DNA from: Alphaproteobacteria bacterium
GTDB lineage: Bacteria > Pseudomonadota > Alphaproteobacteria > Acetobacterales > Acetobacteraceae
NCBI GenBank assembly: GCA_020850755.1
Contig: JADZEB010000011.1
Coordinates: forward strand, 124,001 to 188,000
Direction: 5' to 3'
DNA length: 64,000 nucleotides
Below are positions 1 to 7,707 of this stretch, in pieces (positions within the stretch are counted from its first letter, which is position 1; each line of letters starts with the position of its first letter). The position numbers and the translations under genes are program-made. The notes under the pieces were generated by a model. That model was not told the DNA's origin. It made no database searches and saw only the letters and a program-made list of their open reading frames with translations.

Positions 1-238
1 CACCGAGCAGCAGGCGGCGCACGGCGCGCCAACGCGCAAGCGTGAGCGTCGCGCTCGGCCCCGGCCTCGGACCGACGCGCTGAAGGGTCTCGCCCGCGGG
101 GGTCTGGATCAGGAGCTGGCCGTGCTCGACCTGGGTGGCGAGCCGCGCCAGAAAGCGCCGCGCCAATGAGAACCGGGCGCCGCGACGCTTGGCACCGGTG
201 CCGCCCGATACGGCGAGGGTGTCGGCAGGACCTGTCAT
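1..238 (-). CDS. CFA-synthase-family methyltransferase, N-terminal part (runs off window)
   Basis: The first 79 codons of a leftward gene are present; the rest lies beyond base 1. From the ATG at 238 the protein starts with MTGPADTLAV and continues into a stretch resembling the small N-terminal domain of cyclopropane-fatty-acyl-phospholipid synthase-like enzymes (FLARLATQVEHGQLLIQTP and onward). The SAM-binding domain is not in the window. A GGGGA-type ribosome site precedes the ATG. It follows the DUF1365 gene by 22 bp and is the third gene of the flavin oxidase-DUF1365-methyltransferase operon. By family it would transfer a methyl or methylene group from SAM to unsaturated phospholipid acyl chains at the inner membrane. 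A second, complete CFA-type gene lies at 4827-5855, so this organism has at least two. The family call is good; the exact product is unknown. Confidence 0.7.
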   Translation of the reverse strand, partial: MTGPADTLAVSGGTGAKRRGARFSLARRFLARLATQVEHGQLLIQTPAGETLQRVGPRPGPSATLTLARWRAVRRLLLG

Positions 239-260
239 GATTCCCCGCTCATGCCGCTGG

Positions 261-1073
261 CTATTCCCGCGGCGGCGCGGCGAAGGCGGTCGCACGCGCG
301 GCCGGAACAATGGTGACCGGCGCTGGCGGCGGTGCGGGGCGCGCGTGGAGCGGCACGCCTTTCCACCACAGGCGCAGCGCCTCCCAATGAATGCCGGCGA
401 TCACCTTCATTGTCAAAAGCGGCGTGCGCAGGAAGGTGCCGAGCAGGGCACGGTCGGTCAGTGCCCGGCGCTCGGCCGACAGCACGGCGACGATCAGCGT
501 ACCGTCGGCATCGCTGCCGCGAATGGCGATCGACAGCCGCTCATCCGGCGGGTGGATGCGGAAGTCGTAGCGCATGTTCATCGCCATGAAGGGCGAGACG
601 TAGAATTCCTTGTCGCAGTCCTGGCGCACATCGCCCGGCGCGGCGCCTCCCTCCACCGGGAGGAGATAGGTGTGGCGTTGCCCGAAAGTGTTGTGCACCT
701 CGTGCAGCAGGGCAAGGAGCCGCCCGTCGCGGTGGTGGCAGAAATAGACGCTGATGGGATTGAAGCCATAGCCTAGCACACGAGGCATGGCGAGCAGCCG
801 GATCGGCCCGCCTTCGATGTCGATGCCCGCCTGCGCCAGGTGGCGCTCGACCCAGGGGCGTAGCGGCGCGCCCGAGCCGTCGGCATGGTCGCGTTCGTCG
901 AAACCAAAGAGATTGAAGCGGCGGTGCGAGAGGAGGCGCAGGCGCCTGCAAAGCGCCGGCACCTCGTCGAGGTCGAGCAACAGCGAGAAGACGCGATAGC
1001 GCAGCCGATGCCGGCGCGGGCGCATGCGCCGATGCATCACGAAGCCGGCGTAAAGGGCAGATGCCCCGCTCAC
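261..1073 (-). CDS. DUF1365 family protein
   Basis: This is a 270-residue DUF1365 protein. The start is GTG at 1073, which overlaps the stop of the upstream flavin oxidase as GTGA, so the two are translationally coupled. The family core is visible: SALYAGFVMHRR near the N terminus, then RFNLFGFDERDH, a conserved LGYGFNPISVYFCH stretch in the middle, and EFYVSPFM. The biochemical role is not established. Family members sit beside flavin amine oxidases and CFA synthases, as here. From memory, the Rhodobacter sphaeroides counterpart belongs to the sigma-E singlet-oxygen regulon and affects ChrR turnover; that should be checked. The neighbourhood suggests a role in membrane fatty-acid modification. 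Confidence 0.85.
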   Translation of the reverse strand: MSGASALYAGFVMHRRMRPRRHRLRYRVFSLLLDLDEVPALCRRLRLLSHRRFNLFGFDERDHADGSGAPLRPWVERHLAQAGIDIEGGPIRLLAMPRVLGYGFNPISVYFCHHRDGRLLALLHEVHNTFGQRHTYLLPVEGGAAPGDVRQDCDKEFYVSPFMAMNMRYDFRIHPPDERLSIAIRGSDADGTLIVAVLSAERRALTDRALLGTFLRTPLLTMKVIAGIHWEALRLWWKGVPLHARPAPPPAPVTIVPAARATAFAAPPRE

Positions 1074-2467
1074 GCACCCGCCCCCGCACTCGTTTCCATG
1101 GCTGGCTCCTCGTGCTGGACCAGGGCAGGCGCGATGCGCCCCGACTCGTTCGCCACACGCCAGGGGCGGCGCACGCCGCCAAGCTGCTCGGCCACCGCGA
1201 GGCCCGATTGCAGCCCGTCCTCGTGGAAGCCTGCGCCGAAATGCGCGCCACAATACCACAGGCCGCGATCGCCCTGCAGCGACCACAGCCGGCGCTGCGC
1301 GCGCATGGCGGCGGCATCGAAAACCGGATGCTCGTAGGATTCGCTGCGGAGGAGCGTGCCGGGGCGCGGCGGGTGCGGCGGGTTGAGCGTGACGAAGTAG
1401 TCGGCGGCACCAGGCAGACGCTGCAGGCGGTTCATCCAGTAGGTCACGGCCGGCAGCGCTGCCTCGGCATGCGTGCCCGAGCGGCCGAGATAGTTCCAGC
1501 TCGACCATACGGCGCGACGGCGCGGCATGAGGGCCGCATCGGTGTGCAGCACCGCCAGGTTGCGGGTGTAGCGGAAGGCCCCGAGGAGCGCGCGCTCGCG
1601 CGCGCTCGCCTCCGCACCAAGAAGTGCGAGGGCCTGGTCGGCATGGCATGCGATCACGGCATGATCGTAGACATGCGCGCCCGAGGCCGTGCGCACACGC
1701 ACCCCCTGCTCCAGCCGCTCGACGCCGAGCACGCGCCGACCGGTGCGGATACGGTCGGCGAACGGCTCGGTCAGGCGCCGCACATAGGCCCGGCTGCCGC
1801 CGCGCACGGTGCGCCACACCGGGCGGTCACTCAGCTTGAGCAGGCCGTGATTCTCGCAGAAGCGGATGAAGGCTGCCGCCGGATGGCGGCGCGCATCGGC
1901 CAGCGGGCAGGACCAGATCGCCGCCGACATCGGCAACAGATGGTCCTCCTGCAGCGCGGCACCATAGCCCTTGGCACGCAGATACGCGTCGAGCGAACCG
2001 AGATCGCGTTCCAACGCCGGGAGATCGCGCGGCGCGGCACGGTAGAACTGCACCAGGTCGCGAAGCATGCGCCAGAAGCGCGGACGCAGCAGGTTGCGCG
2101 GCTGGGCGAACAGGCTGCGCAGGTCGGTGCCGGCATACTCCAGTCGCCCGCCATCGATCGACACGCCGAACGACATGTCGGAGGGCTGCGTCTCGACACC
2201 GAGATGCCGGAACAGCGCGGTCAGGTTCGGATAGGTCAGCTCGTTGTAGACGATGAAGCCCGTGTCCACCGCCACGCGCCCGGAGGCCGCCGCGACCTCC
2301 ACCGTGTTGGCGTGTCCGCCGATGCGGTCCTCGGCCTCGTATACGGTAACGCGATGGCGGTCCGCGAGCAGCCAGGCGCAGGAAAGGCCCGCTATGCCGG
2401 TGCCGATCACGGCGATATCGAGCGGGCCCTGCGCGTCGGAGGGAATGCGGTTGGCGGTGCTGGACAT
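1070..2467 (-). CDS. FAD-dependent flavin amine oxidase-like protein
   Basis: A 465-residue flavoprotein that begins at the ATG at 2467 (MSSTANRIPSDAQG). An FAD dinucleotide fold follows immediately (DIAVIGTGIAGLSCAWLLA, about residues 17-35) with an acidic residue ending the second strand (VYEAEDRIGGHA). It matches the NAD/FAD-binding flavin amine oxidase group found next to DUF1365 and CFA synthases, not true amine oxidases. It is the first gene of a leftward three-gene operon and diverges from rpoE across about 280 bp. A promoter-like TGATCC/TATCCG pair lies 82-111 bp upstream. The likely role is oxidation or desaturation of methylated or cyclopropanated acyl chains under sigma-E control; this is inferred from context and from the known involvement of such genes in furan fatty acid and singlet-oxygen responses. 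Confidence 0.85.
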   Translation of the reverse strand: MSSTANRIPSDAQGPLDIAVIGTGIAGLSCAWLLADRHRVTVYEAEDRIGGHANTVEVAAASGRVAVDTGFIVYNELTYPNLTALFRHLGVETQPSDMSFGVSIDGGRLEYAGTDLRSLFAQPRNLLRPRFWRMLRDLVQFYRAAPRDLPALERDLGSLDAYLRAKGYGAALQEDHLLPMSAAIWSCPLADARRHPAAAFIRFCENHGLLKLSDRPVWRTVRGGSRAYVRRLTEPFADRIRTGRRVLGVERLEQGVRVRTASGAHVYDHAVIACHADQALALLGAEASARERALLGAFRYTRNLAVLHTDAALMPRRRAVWSSWNYLGRSGTHAEAALPAVTYWMNRLQRLPGAADYFVTLNPPHPPRPGTLLRSESYEHPVFDAAAMRAQRRLWSLQGDRGLWYCGAHFGAGFHEDGLQSGLAVAEQLGGVRRPWRVANESGRIAPALVQHEEPAMETSAGAGA

Positions 2468-2548
2468 ACTGCTTGCGCTCGCCTTTTTGCGCCAGGGCCA
2501 CCGGGGATGATCGGGCCGAACCGCCCGGTTCCGGTTGGCCACACGCGA

Positions 2549-2578
2549 CGGATACGCTGCCCGGGCACCGCTGGATCA
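2549..2578 (-). promoter_or_regulatory. Candidate RpoE promoter of flavin oxidase operon
   Basis: On the minus strand TGATCC (2578-2573), an 18-nt spacer and TATCCG (2554-2549) precede the flavin oxidase ATG at 2467. The predicted transcript start is near 2541, leaving a leader of about 74 nt. TGATCC is the known -35 of Rhodobacter sigma-E promoters; the -10 is weaker than the usual TAAGA but is nearly identical to that in front of folE at 7708-7737. Both share GCG directly before the -10. Confidence 0.55.
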
Positions 2579-2644
2579 CTCGGCCGGACCAATCGGTGCG
2601 GCAACCTCGCGGCAGCCATGGCAATCGGCAGCAGCGCCCCGATA

Positions 2645-2674
2645 TGATCCAAGGCGCACCGGGCCGCGTAGAAG
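2645..2674 (+). promoter_or_regulatory. Candidate autoregulatory RpoE promoter of rpoE-chrR
   Basis: TGATCC at 2645-2650, 18 nt, then TAGAAG at 2669-2674, close to the sigma-E consensus TGATCC...TAAGA. The predicted transcript start is near 2681, inside the first codons of the ATG at 2680. That makes an ATG-2680 start unlikely on this transcript and favours ATG 2749 for RpoE, with a leader of about 68 nt. The arrangement implies positive autoregulation. Confidence 0.65.
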
Positions 2675-2748
2675 GGGTCATGAATGAGTACGCATCACCG
2701 CCGGCGGCATGCAGAGCGGGCCTGGCCGGAGCCGAGGCGCTCGACGGC

Positions 2749-3369
2749 ATGACCCCCGACGATATCGCGCCCCCGGCATCGCCCGACGACGCATCCCTGG
2801 TGCTGGCGATCGCGACGCGGCGCGACCGGGCGGCCTTCGTCGCCCTGTTCAGCCGCACCGCGCCGCGGCTGAGATCCTGGTTCATGCGCACCGGGCTTGC
2901 CGCCGACCGGGCCGAGGACCTTGCCCAGGAGACCATGCTGGCGGTGTGGCGCAAGGCCGACACCTTCGACCCCAACCGCGCCTCTGCCGCCACCTGGATC
3001 TTCACCATCGCGCGCAACCAGCGCATCGACGCCCTGAGGCGCGCGGGCCGGCCGCTGCCGGATGCGGACGACCCCTCCCTCGCTCCCGCCGAGCCGGTCG
3101 CGCCCGATGCCGCCTATGATGTGGCCCAGGCCGAGCAGCGGGTGCGCGCGGCGCTGCTTGACCTTCCCGCCGAGCAGGCCGAGGTGGTTCGCCTCGCCTA
3201 TTTCGAGGATCGCCCGCATGGCGAGATCGAGCGATCGCTCGGCATCCCGCTCGGCACCGTGAAGTCGCGCCTGCGCCTGGCGATGGGGCGGCTGCGCGCC
3301 CGCCTGCTCGACCGCGACGCGCCTGACAGACCCATGCAAGACCAGTCCAGAGTGGGAGGGCGGCCATGA
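2749..3369 (+). CDS. rpoE: RpoE-type ECF sigma factor (ECF11-like)
   Basis: A 206-residue extracytoplasmic-function sigma factor. Region 2 spans about residues 25-97 (RDRAAFVALFSRTAPRL, AEDLAQETMLAVWRKADTFD, WIFTIARNQRIDALRR). A Pro/Asp-rich linker follows, then region 4 at about 130-185 (LLDLPAEQAEVVRLAYFED, IPLGTVKSRLRLAMGRLR). Its stop overlaps the chrR start as ATGA. Three points support ATG 2749 over the in-frame ATG at 2680: the predicted promoter would start RNA near 2681, codons between 2680 and 2748 have unusually many A/T third positions, and the product then has the usual family length. The ATG at 2680 does have a decent GAAGGGG ribosome site, so it remains possible. Partnered with ChrR, it is expected to direct the response to singlet oxygen or related oxidants. 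Confidence 0.92.
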   Translation: MTPDDIAPPASPDDASLVLAIATRRDRAAFVALFSRTAPRLRSWFMRTGLAADRAEDLAQETMLAVWRKADTFDPNRASAATWIFTIARNQRIDALRRAGRPLPDADDPSLAPAEPVAPDAAYDVAQAEQRVRAALLDLPAEQAEVVRLAYFEDRPHGEIERSLGIPLGTVKSRLRLAMGRLRARLLDRDAPDRPMQDQSRVGGRP

Positions 3370-4022
3370 ACCGCACCCCGAAGCATCACCCGACGGAATC
3401 CACACTGCTGCGCTTCGCCGCCGGCCGACTGCCGGCAAGCCATGCGCTTGTCGTCGCCGCCCATCTTGAGGGTTGCCCGGCCTGCCGCGCCGGTGTGCGC
3501 GCAGCCGAGATCGTGGGCGGCGCCCTTCTGGCCGAGATGCCCGCCGCGGTGATGGCCGAGGATGCGCTGACACGCGCCCTCGCCCGCCTCGACGAGCCGG
3601 CCAGCAAGCCCGCGCCGCCACCCCCCGCGCGCGACCTTGCCCCCGGCGTGCCGTTGCCGGCCGCCCTGCGCGACCTCGCCGTGCCGCGCTGGCGCTGGAT
3701 GGCGCCCGGCATACACCGCATCGCGCTCGACATTCCCGGCGCCGCGCCGGGCGAACGGGCCTATCTGCTGCGCGTTGCCCCGGGCACCGAGCTGCCCGAG
3801 CATGGCCATGAGGGCGAGGAGATTACCTGCATCCTGTCCGGCAGCTTCTCGGATACGACCGGCACCTACGGGCCGGGCGATGTCGCCGAGATGGACGAGG
3901 AGGGCGATCACCGCCCGGTTGCCGATGCGGGCGTTCCCTGCATCTGCCTGATCGCAACCCAGGGGCGGCTGCGCATGCGCGGCCTCCTCGCCCGGCTGAT
4001 ACAGCCGCTGGTCGGGGTCTAG
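3366..4022 (+). CDS. chrR: ChrR zinc cupin anti-sigma factor
   Basis: A 218-residue anti-sigma factor with the two-domain ChrR plan. The N-terminal zinc anti-sigma domain has His7/His8, His33 and the pair Cys37-x2-Cys40 (HLEGCPACR). A Pro/Ala-rich linker follows (about 77-95). The C-terminal cupin carries HGHEGEE (His146, His148, Glu152) and a distal His182 (GDHRP), matching the second metal site of Rhodobacter ChrR. It overlaps rpoE by 4 nt, as expected for a pair that must be made together. In the studied family the protein holds RpoE inactive until singlet oxygen triggers release and proteolysis. All expected metal ligands are present, so it should work as an oxidant sensor. Confidence 0.93.
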   Translation: MNRTPKHHPTESTLLRFAAGRLPASHALVVAAHLEGCPACRAGVRAAEIVGGALLAEMPAAVMAEDALTRALARLDEPASKPAPPPPARDLAPGVPLPAALRDLAVPRWRWMAPGIHRIALDIPGAAPGERAYLLRVAPGTELPEHGHEGEEITCILSGSFSDTTGTYGPGDVAEMDEEGDHRPVADAGVPCICLIATQGRLRMRGLLARLIQPLVGV

Positions 4023-4026
4023 CCCG

Positions 4027-4830
4027 ATGGCCTATCTGGTACTCGCGATGGCCGCGGGGCTCGGCGGCGCGATGGCGCTCGCCTGGGCCTGGCAGAAGCG
4101 TGTCGGCAATGCCGGCTGGGTCGATGTGTTCTGGACCTTCGCCACCGGCGGCGCGGCGCTGCTGGGCGCGCTCTGGCCCTTGGAGGGGAACAACCCCGAC
4201 CCGTTGCGGCAGGCCCTTGTCGCGGCACTGATCGCTGCCTGGGCGGCGCGGCTGGGCTTCTACCTGCGCGCGCGCGTGCTGCACCGGCCGGAGGATGCGC
4301 GCTATGCCGGCTTCCGCCGCGACTGGGGCGATCGCTTCCAGCCGCTGATGTTCTGGTTCCTGCAGGTCCAGGCGGCCGCCGCGCTGCCGCTTGCCGTGGC
4401 CGTGATGCTGGCCGCGCGCAGTCCGGCGCCGGCGCCAGGCTGGACCGACATCGCTGCCCTGGTCGTGGTGGCGGTGTCCCTGGCCGGCGCCGCACTCGCC
4501 GACCGCCAGCTCGCCCGCTTCCTGGCCGACCCGGCCAACAAGGGCCGTGTCTGCGATCGCGGCCTGTGGGCATGGTCGCGGCATCCCAACTACTTCTTCG
4601 AGTGGCTCGGCTGGTGCGCCTGGCCGCTCTTCGCCTTCGATCCGGGCTGGCCGCTCGGCTGGCTCGCACTCGCCGCGCCGGCGCTGATGTACTGGCTGCT
4701 CGTGCATGTCTCGGGCATCCCGCCGCTCGAACGCGTGATGCTCGCCTCCCGCGGCGAGGCCTATCGCGCCTACCAGTCGCGCACCAGCGCCTTCGTGCCC
4801 CTGCCCCCCCGCCACGAGGTCCGCGCATGA
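4027..4830 (+). CDS. DUF1295 family membrane protein
   Basis: A 267-residue polytopic inner-membrane protein of the DUF1295 / steroid 5-alpha-reductase-like superfamily. Hydrophobic segments run through most of the length. The C-terminal half has the typical GLWAWSRHPNYFFEWLGWCA stretch, where the RHPNYF core is the probable NADPH or methyl-donor binding signature of this fold. The gene begins 4 bp after chrR and ends with an ATGA overlap into the CFA-type gene, so it belongs to the rpoE operon. The usual pairing of DUF1295 with CFA synthases implies a membrane-lipid redox or methyl step downstream of acyl methylation. The substrate is unknown. Confidence 0.85.
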   Translation: MAYLVLAMAAGLGGAMALAWAWQKRVGNAGWVDVFWTFATGGAALLGALWPLEGNNPDPLRQALVAALIAAWAARLGFYLRARVLHRPEDARYAGFRRDWGDRFQPLMFWFLQVQAAAALPLAVAVMLAARSPAPAPGWTDIAALVVVAVSLAGAALADRQLARFLADPANKGRVCDRGLWAWSRHPNYFFEWLGWCAWPLFAFDPGWPLGWLALAAPALMYWLLVHVSGIPPLERVMLASRGEAYRAYQSRTSAFVPLPPRHEVRA

Positions 4831-5855
4831 CCGCCATCGCCACCGCCACCGCCGTTCTCGAGCGCCTGCCGGTGCCCGATGCGCTGATGCGCGCCGGGAT
4901 CGCACATCTTGTCGGCCGCACCCACCGCCGCATGGTCGCCGCGCCGCCCGGCACGAATGCGGCATTCGCCGCCGCCATGCGCGACTTCCCCATCGCCGAA
5001 CACGCGGCGGAGGCGAACGCGCAGCACTACGAACTTCCCGAAGCCTTCTTCGGCCTCGTGCTCGGCCCCTACCGCAAGTACTCGAGCTGCTACTACCGTA
5101 GCGACAAGGACACTCTCGCCGAGGCCGAGGCGCAGGCCCTGGCGGCCACCTGCATCCATGCCGGCCTCCTGGACGGCCAGGAGATTCTGGAGCTTGGCTG
5201 CGGCTGGGGCTCGTTGTCGCTGTGGATGGCCGCGCGCTACCCCAATGCACGCATCACCGCCGTGTCCAATTCCCATTCCCAGCGCGCCTACATCACGGAA
5301 ACGGCGCGCGCGCGCGGCATCGGCAACCTCACGGTCGTTACCGCCGACATGAACGGCTTCGAAACCGCGGCGCGCTTCGACCGGATCGTGTCGGTCGAGA
5401 TGTTCGAGCACATGGCCAACTGGGACGCGCTTCTTGCGCGCGCGCGCGGCTGGCTGCGCCCCGATGGACGGCTGTTCCTGCACGTCTTCACCCACGCCGC
5501 CCAGCCCTACCGCTTCGACTGGCGCCACCGCGAGGACTGGATCGCGCAGCACTTCTTCACCGGCGGCATCATGCCGAGCCACGGTCTGATCCGGCAGTTC
5601 CCGCACCTGTTCGCGGTCGAGGAGGAATGGCGCTGGGACGGGCGGCACTACCAGCGCACGGCGCGCGACTGGCTTGCCAACTACGACCGCCACGCCGCCG
5701 AGATCGAGGCGCTGATGCAGGGCGTCTATGGCAACCAGTCGCGGCTGTGGCAGCGGCGCTGGCGCCTGTTCTTCCTCGCCGTGGAAGGGCTGTTCGGCTA
5801 CGCCAAGGGCAGCGCCTGGGGCGTGAGCCACTACCGCCTCGCCCCGGCGAGCTGA
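4827..5855 (+). CDS. CFA-synthase-family SAM-dependent methyltransferase
   Basis: A 342-residue protein of the cyclopropane-fatty-acyl-phospholipid synthase family. After an N-terminal region of about 65 residues come the family marker HYELPEAFFGLVLGP (67-81) and YSSCYY (85-90). SAM motif I is ILELGCGWGSL (120-130), followed by ITAVSNSHSQR and the SVEMFEHM stretch near the catalytic centre. It starts with an ATGA overlap to the DUF1295 gene and is followed 4 bp later by a small membrane protein gene. It should act on unsaturated acyl chains of phospholipids, adding a methylene or methyl group. In an rpoE operon, a methyltransferase feeding furan or methylated fatty acids is as likely as a classical cyclopropane synthase. 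Confidence 0.88.
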   Translation: MTAIATATAVLERLPVPDALMRAGIAHLVGRTHRRMVAAPPGTNAAFAAAMRDFPIAEHAAEANAQHYELPEAFFGLVLGPYRKYSSCYYRSDKDTLAEAEAQALAATCIHAGLLDGQEILELGCGWGSLSLWMAARYPNARITAVSNSHSQRAYITETARARGIGNLTVVTADMNGFETAARFDRIVSVEMFEHMANWDALLARARGWLRPDGRLFLHVFTHAAQPYRFDWRHREDWIAQHFFTGGIMPSHGLIRQFPHLFAVEEEWRWDGRHYQRTARDWLANYDRHAAEIEALMQGVYGNQSRLWQRRWRLFFLAVEGLFGYAKGSAWGVSHYRLAPAS

Positions 5856-5859
5856 AGCG

Positions 5860-6414
5860 ATGCGCCCGCTCGCGGCGCTGGACCGCTCCATCAGCGCCCC
5901 GGATCCGCGCGTCGCTCGCGCCAACCTGGTTGCGCTGGTGCTGGCGTGGAACACGCCCTTCTATCCGCTCTACCTGATCGCGGCGGGAATGCCGGCCGGC
6001 CATCCGGCCACCTGGCTCACGGCCTGTTCCTTTCCGGTCTTCGCGCTGGTGCCGGCAGTGACGCGGCGCTTCCGGTTCGGCGGGCGGCTGTTCCTGGCGG
6101 CATGCGGCAGCGCCAACACGCTCTACTGTACCTGGCTGCTGGGCGAGGCCTCGGGCACGCCCCTGTTCCTGCTTGGATGCATCATGCTGGCCGGGCTGAT
6201 CTTCGGCCCGCACGAGCGCGCGGCGCTGGCGGCCGGAATCGGGACGCCGCTGCTGGCCGGCCTCGCGCTGCATGGCCGCTACCCCGGGCCGCTCCATGCC
6301 TGCGCCCCTGCCACCTGCGATAATCTCGTTTGGCTCAGCGCGTTCAGCGTCGCTTCGCTGCTGGGATTTTTCGCGCTGCTGGCCGCGCGCATGCCTGGCG
6401 CGCGGCCCGGCTAG
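5860..6414 (+). CDS. Unknown multi-pass membrane protein, last gene of rpoE operon
   Basis: I do not recognise a family. The 184-residue product has a short charged N terminus, then about five to six hydrophobic segments (roughly residues 23-45, 50-68, 75-92, 95-115, 118-135 and 155-178), and ends MPGARPG. A loop near 140-150 carries two cysteines (HACAPATCDN). The start is 4 bp after the CFA-type gene and there is no gap for a promoter, so it is probably cotranscribed with rpoE-chrR. The TAG stop lies in a CTAGAGCGGG sequence that resembles the beginning of the repeat element starting at 6421. It could be an accessory of lipid modification or a sensor; nothing in the sequence decides. Confidence 0.7.
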   Translation: MRPLAALDRSISAPDPRVARANLVALVLAWNTPFYPLYLIAAGMPAGHPATWLTACSFPVFALVPAVTRRFRFGGRLFLAACGSANTLYCTWLLGEASGTPLFLLGCIMLAGLIFGPHERAALAAGIGTPLLAGLALHGRYPGPLHACAPATCDNLVWLSAFSVASLLGFFALLAARMPGARPG

Positions 6415-6420
6415 AGCGGG

Positions 6421-6550
6421 CTAGAGCAGCGTCCGATCTGGTGGAACCGCAGGGCGGTTCCACCAGATCGGACTAAGCTGCTCGCAAACCATAAGTTTCT
6501 CGGGCACGACTTCCGTTCGGCTGATTCAAGCTGAACGGAACGTGCCCTAG
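6421..6550. repeat. 130-bp double-hairpin repeat element, copy 1
   Basis: The element begins CTAGAGCAGC and ends GTGCCCTAG, and is nearly identical to 18601-18730. Hairpin 1 has a 7-bp outer stem (GAGCAGC 6424-6430 with GCTGCTC 6477-6483), a 3-nt bulge (TAA) and a perfect 20-bp inner stem (6431-6450 with 6454-6473) around a 3-nt loop. Hairpin 2 pairs GGGCACG with CGTGCCC and TTCCGTTCGGCT with AGCTGAACGGAA, containing one G-U pair that is G-C in copy 2. It sits between convergent genes, and its final CTAG supplies the TAG stop of the DUF2177 gene. Function is unknown; a bidirectional terminator or a REP/MITE-like mobile palindrome is plausible. Confidence 0.9.
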
Positions 6551-6948
6551 CGCGACCCGCGGCGCTCGACCCACGCGCCGGCGGTCGCGCTGATCGCGGT
6601 CAGGCAGGCGCCCCAGATCATGTCGATCACGGTGAGCTGCCAGGCCCAGATGCGCAGCACGGCGTGGTTGGTCAGGTCGAAGGTGCCGTAGGTGCACAGC
6701 CCGAACAACGCGCCATAGCCCGCCGCGGCCCACAGCGTACCGCGGGCACGGGCAAGCGGCAGGACGAGCAGGACGATGCCCGCGGTGTGCACCAGGTAGA
6801 AGATGATCGCCGGCGCGATGCGGAACTGCTCGGCCAGAATCGGCCCGATCATGCTGGTATAGAGCGGGCCGCCGATGAAGCCGAGCCAGAATGCATCGAC
6901 AACCAGGAACACCAGCAATGTTGCGGTATAGGTGCGGGCATGCGACAT
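6547..6948 (-). CDS. DUF2177 family membrane protein
   Basis: A 133-residue, four-helix inner-membrane protein of the DUF2177 family. Family features include VVDAFWLGFIGGPLY near the N terminus, IFYLVHTAGIVLLVLPLA, the AAGYGALFGLCTYGTFDLTN stretch, and IDMIWGACLTA in the last helix. No enzymatic role is established for the family. It lies 52 bp downstream of folE on the same strand and is probably cotranscribed. Small membrane proteins of this type recur near RpoE/ChrR and photolyase genes in alphaproteobacteria, which agrees with the stress-promoter candidate upstream of folE. Its stop codon is formed by the terminal CTAG of the repeat element. Confidence 0.82.
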   Translation of the reverse strand: MSHARTYTATLLVFLVVDAFWLGFIGGPLYTSMIGPILAEQFRIAPAIIFYLVHTAGIVLLVLPLARARGTLWAAAGYGALFGLCTYGTFDLTNHAVLRIWAWQLTVIDMIWGACLTAISATAGAWVERRGSR

Positions 6949-7000
6949 GGCGGCCCCTCCATCGCGGGCGCGGCCGCGCGGCCGGCGCTCGCATTGCGTT

Positions 7001-7621
7001 TCAGCCGTTGCGCCCGATCATCGTCAGCAGTTCCTGGCGCGCCGCCGGATCGGTGCGGAAGGTGCCGAGCATCCGGCTGGTGACCATGGTCACGCCGGCC
7101 TTGTGGACACCGCGCGTGGTCATGCACTGGTGCGCCGCCTCGATGATCACGGCGACACCCTTGGGCTGCAGCACGGACTGGATGGTGTTGGCAATCTGCG
7201 CCGTCAGCTTCTCCTGGATCTGCAGGCGCTTGGCATAGGCCTCCGCCACACGGGCGAGCTTCGAGATGCCAACGACGCGCCTGTGCGGCAGATAGGCGAC
7301 ATGCGCCCGGCCGATGATCGGCACCATGTGGTGCTCGCAATGGCTTTCCAGGCGGATGTCGCGGAGCAGGACGATCTCGTCATAGCCGTCCGTCTCTTCG
7401 AAGGTGCGCTCGAGCAGGGCGACGGGATCCACCTCGTAGCCGGCGAAGAACTCCTCATAGGCGCGCACGACGCGCGCGGGCGTATCGACCAGCCCCTCGC
7501 GGCCGGGGTCGTCGCCGGTCCAGCGCAACAGGGTACGCACAGCCTCCTCGGCTTCGGCACGGCTCGGCCGCGAAAGGCCCGAGGCTGACGGAAGTCGCGG
7601 CGGTGCGGTCATCACGTTCAT
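7001..7621 (-). CDS. folE: GTP cyclohydrolase I
   Basis: A 206-residue type I GTP cyclohydrolase, which converts GTP to 7,8-dihydroneopterin triphosphate, the first step of folate and pterin synthesis. The zinc ligands are Cys95 and His98 in SHCEHHMVP and Cys166 in [34 protein letters not shown] and QERLT-like helix [10 protein letters not shown] are typical. The start at 7621 (MNVMTAPP) has a GGGGA ribosome site. The gene heads a two-gene leftward operon with the DUF2177 protein. A TGATCC/TATCCC promoter candidate about 87-116 bp upstream suggests oxidative-stress control by RpoE; pterin supply for photolyase-type enzymes would be one rationale (inference). Confidence 0.96.
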   Translation of the reverse strand: MNVMTAPPRLPSASGLSRPSRAEAEEAVRTLLRWTGDDPGREGLVDTPARVVRAYEEFFAGYEVDPVALLERTFEETDGYDEIVLLRDIRLESHCEHHMVPIIGRAHVAYLPHRRVVGISKLARVAEAYAKRLQIQEKLTAQIANTIQSVLQPKGVAVIIEAAHQCMTTRGVHKAGVTMVTSRMLGTFRTDPAARQELLTMIGRNG

Positions 7622-7707
7622 GGGTGCGGTCCCCGGATGCAAGGAGATGGCGGGCTGCGCGGCCGCGCAGAAGGCACGGCCATGCATGCATCGCCGGCGC
7701 CTTGGAC

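Noticed and set aside
2680..2748. RpoE start at ATG 2680 instead of 2749.
   Set aside because: Not excluded, but the codon use is poor, the promoter would initiate RNA at about that point, and the longer N terminus has no family counterpart.
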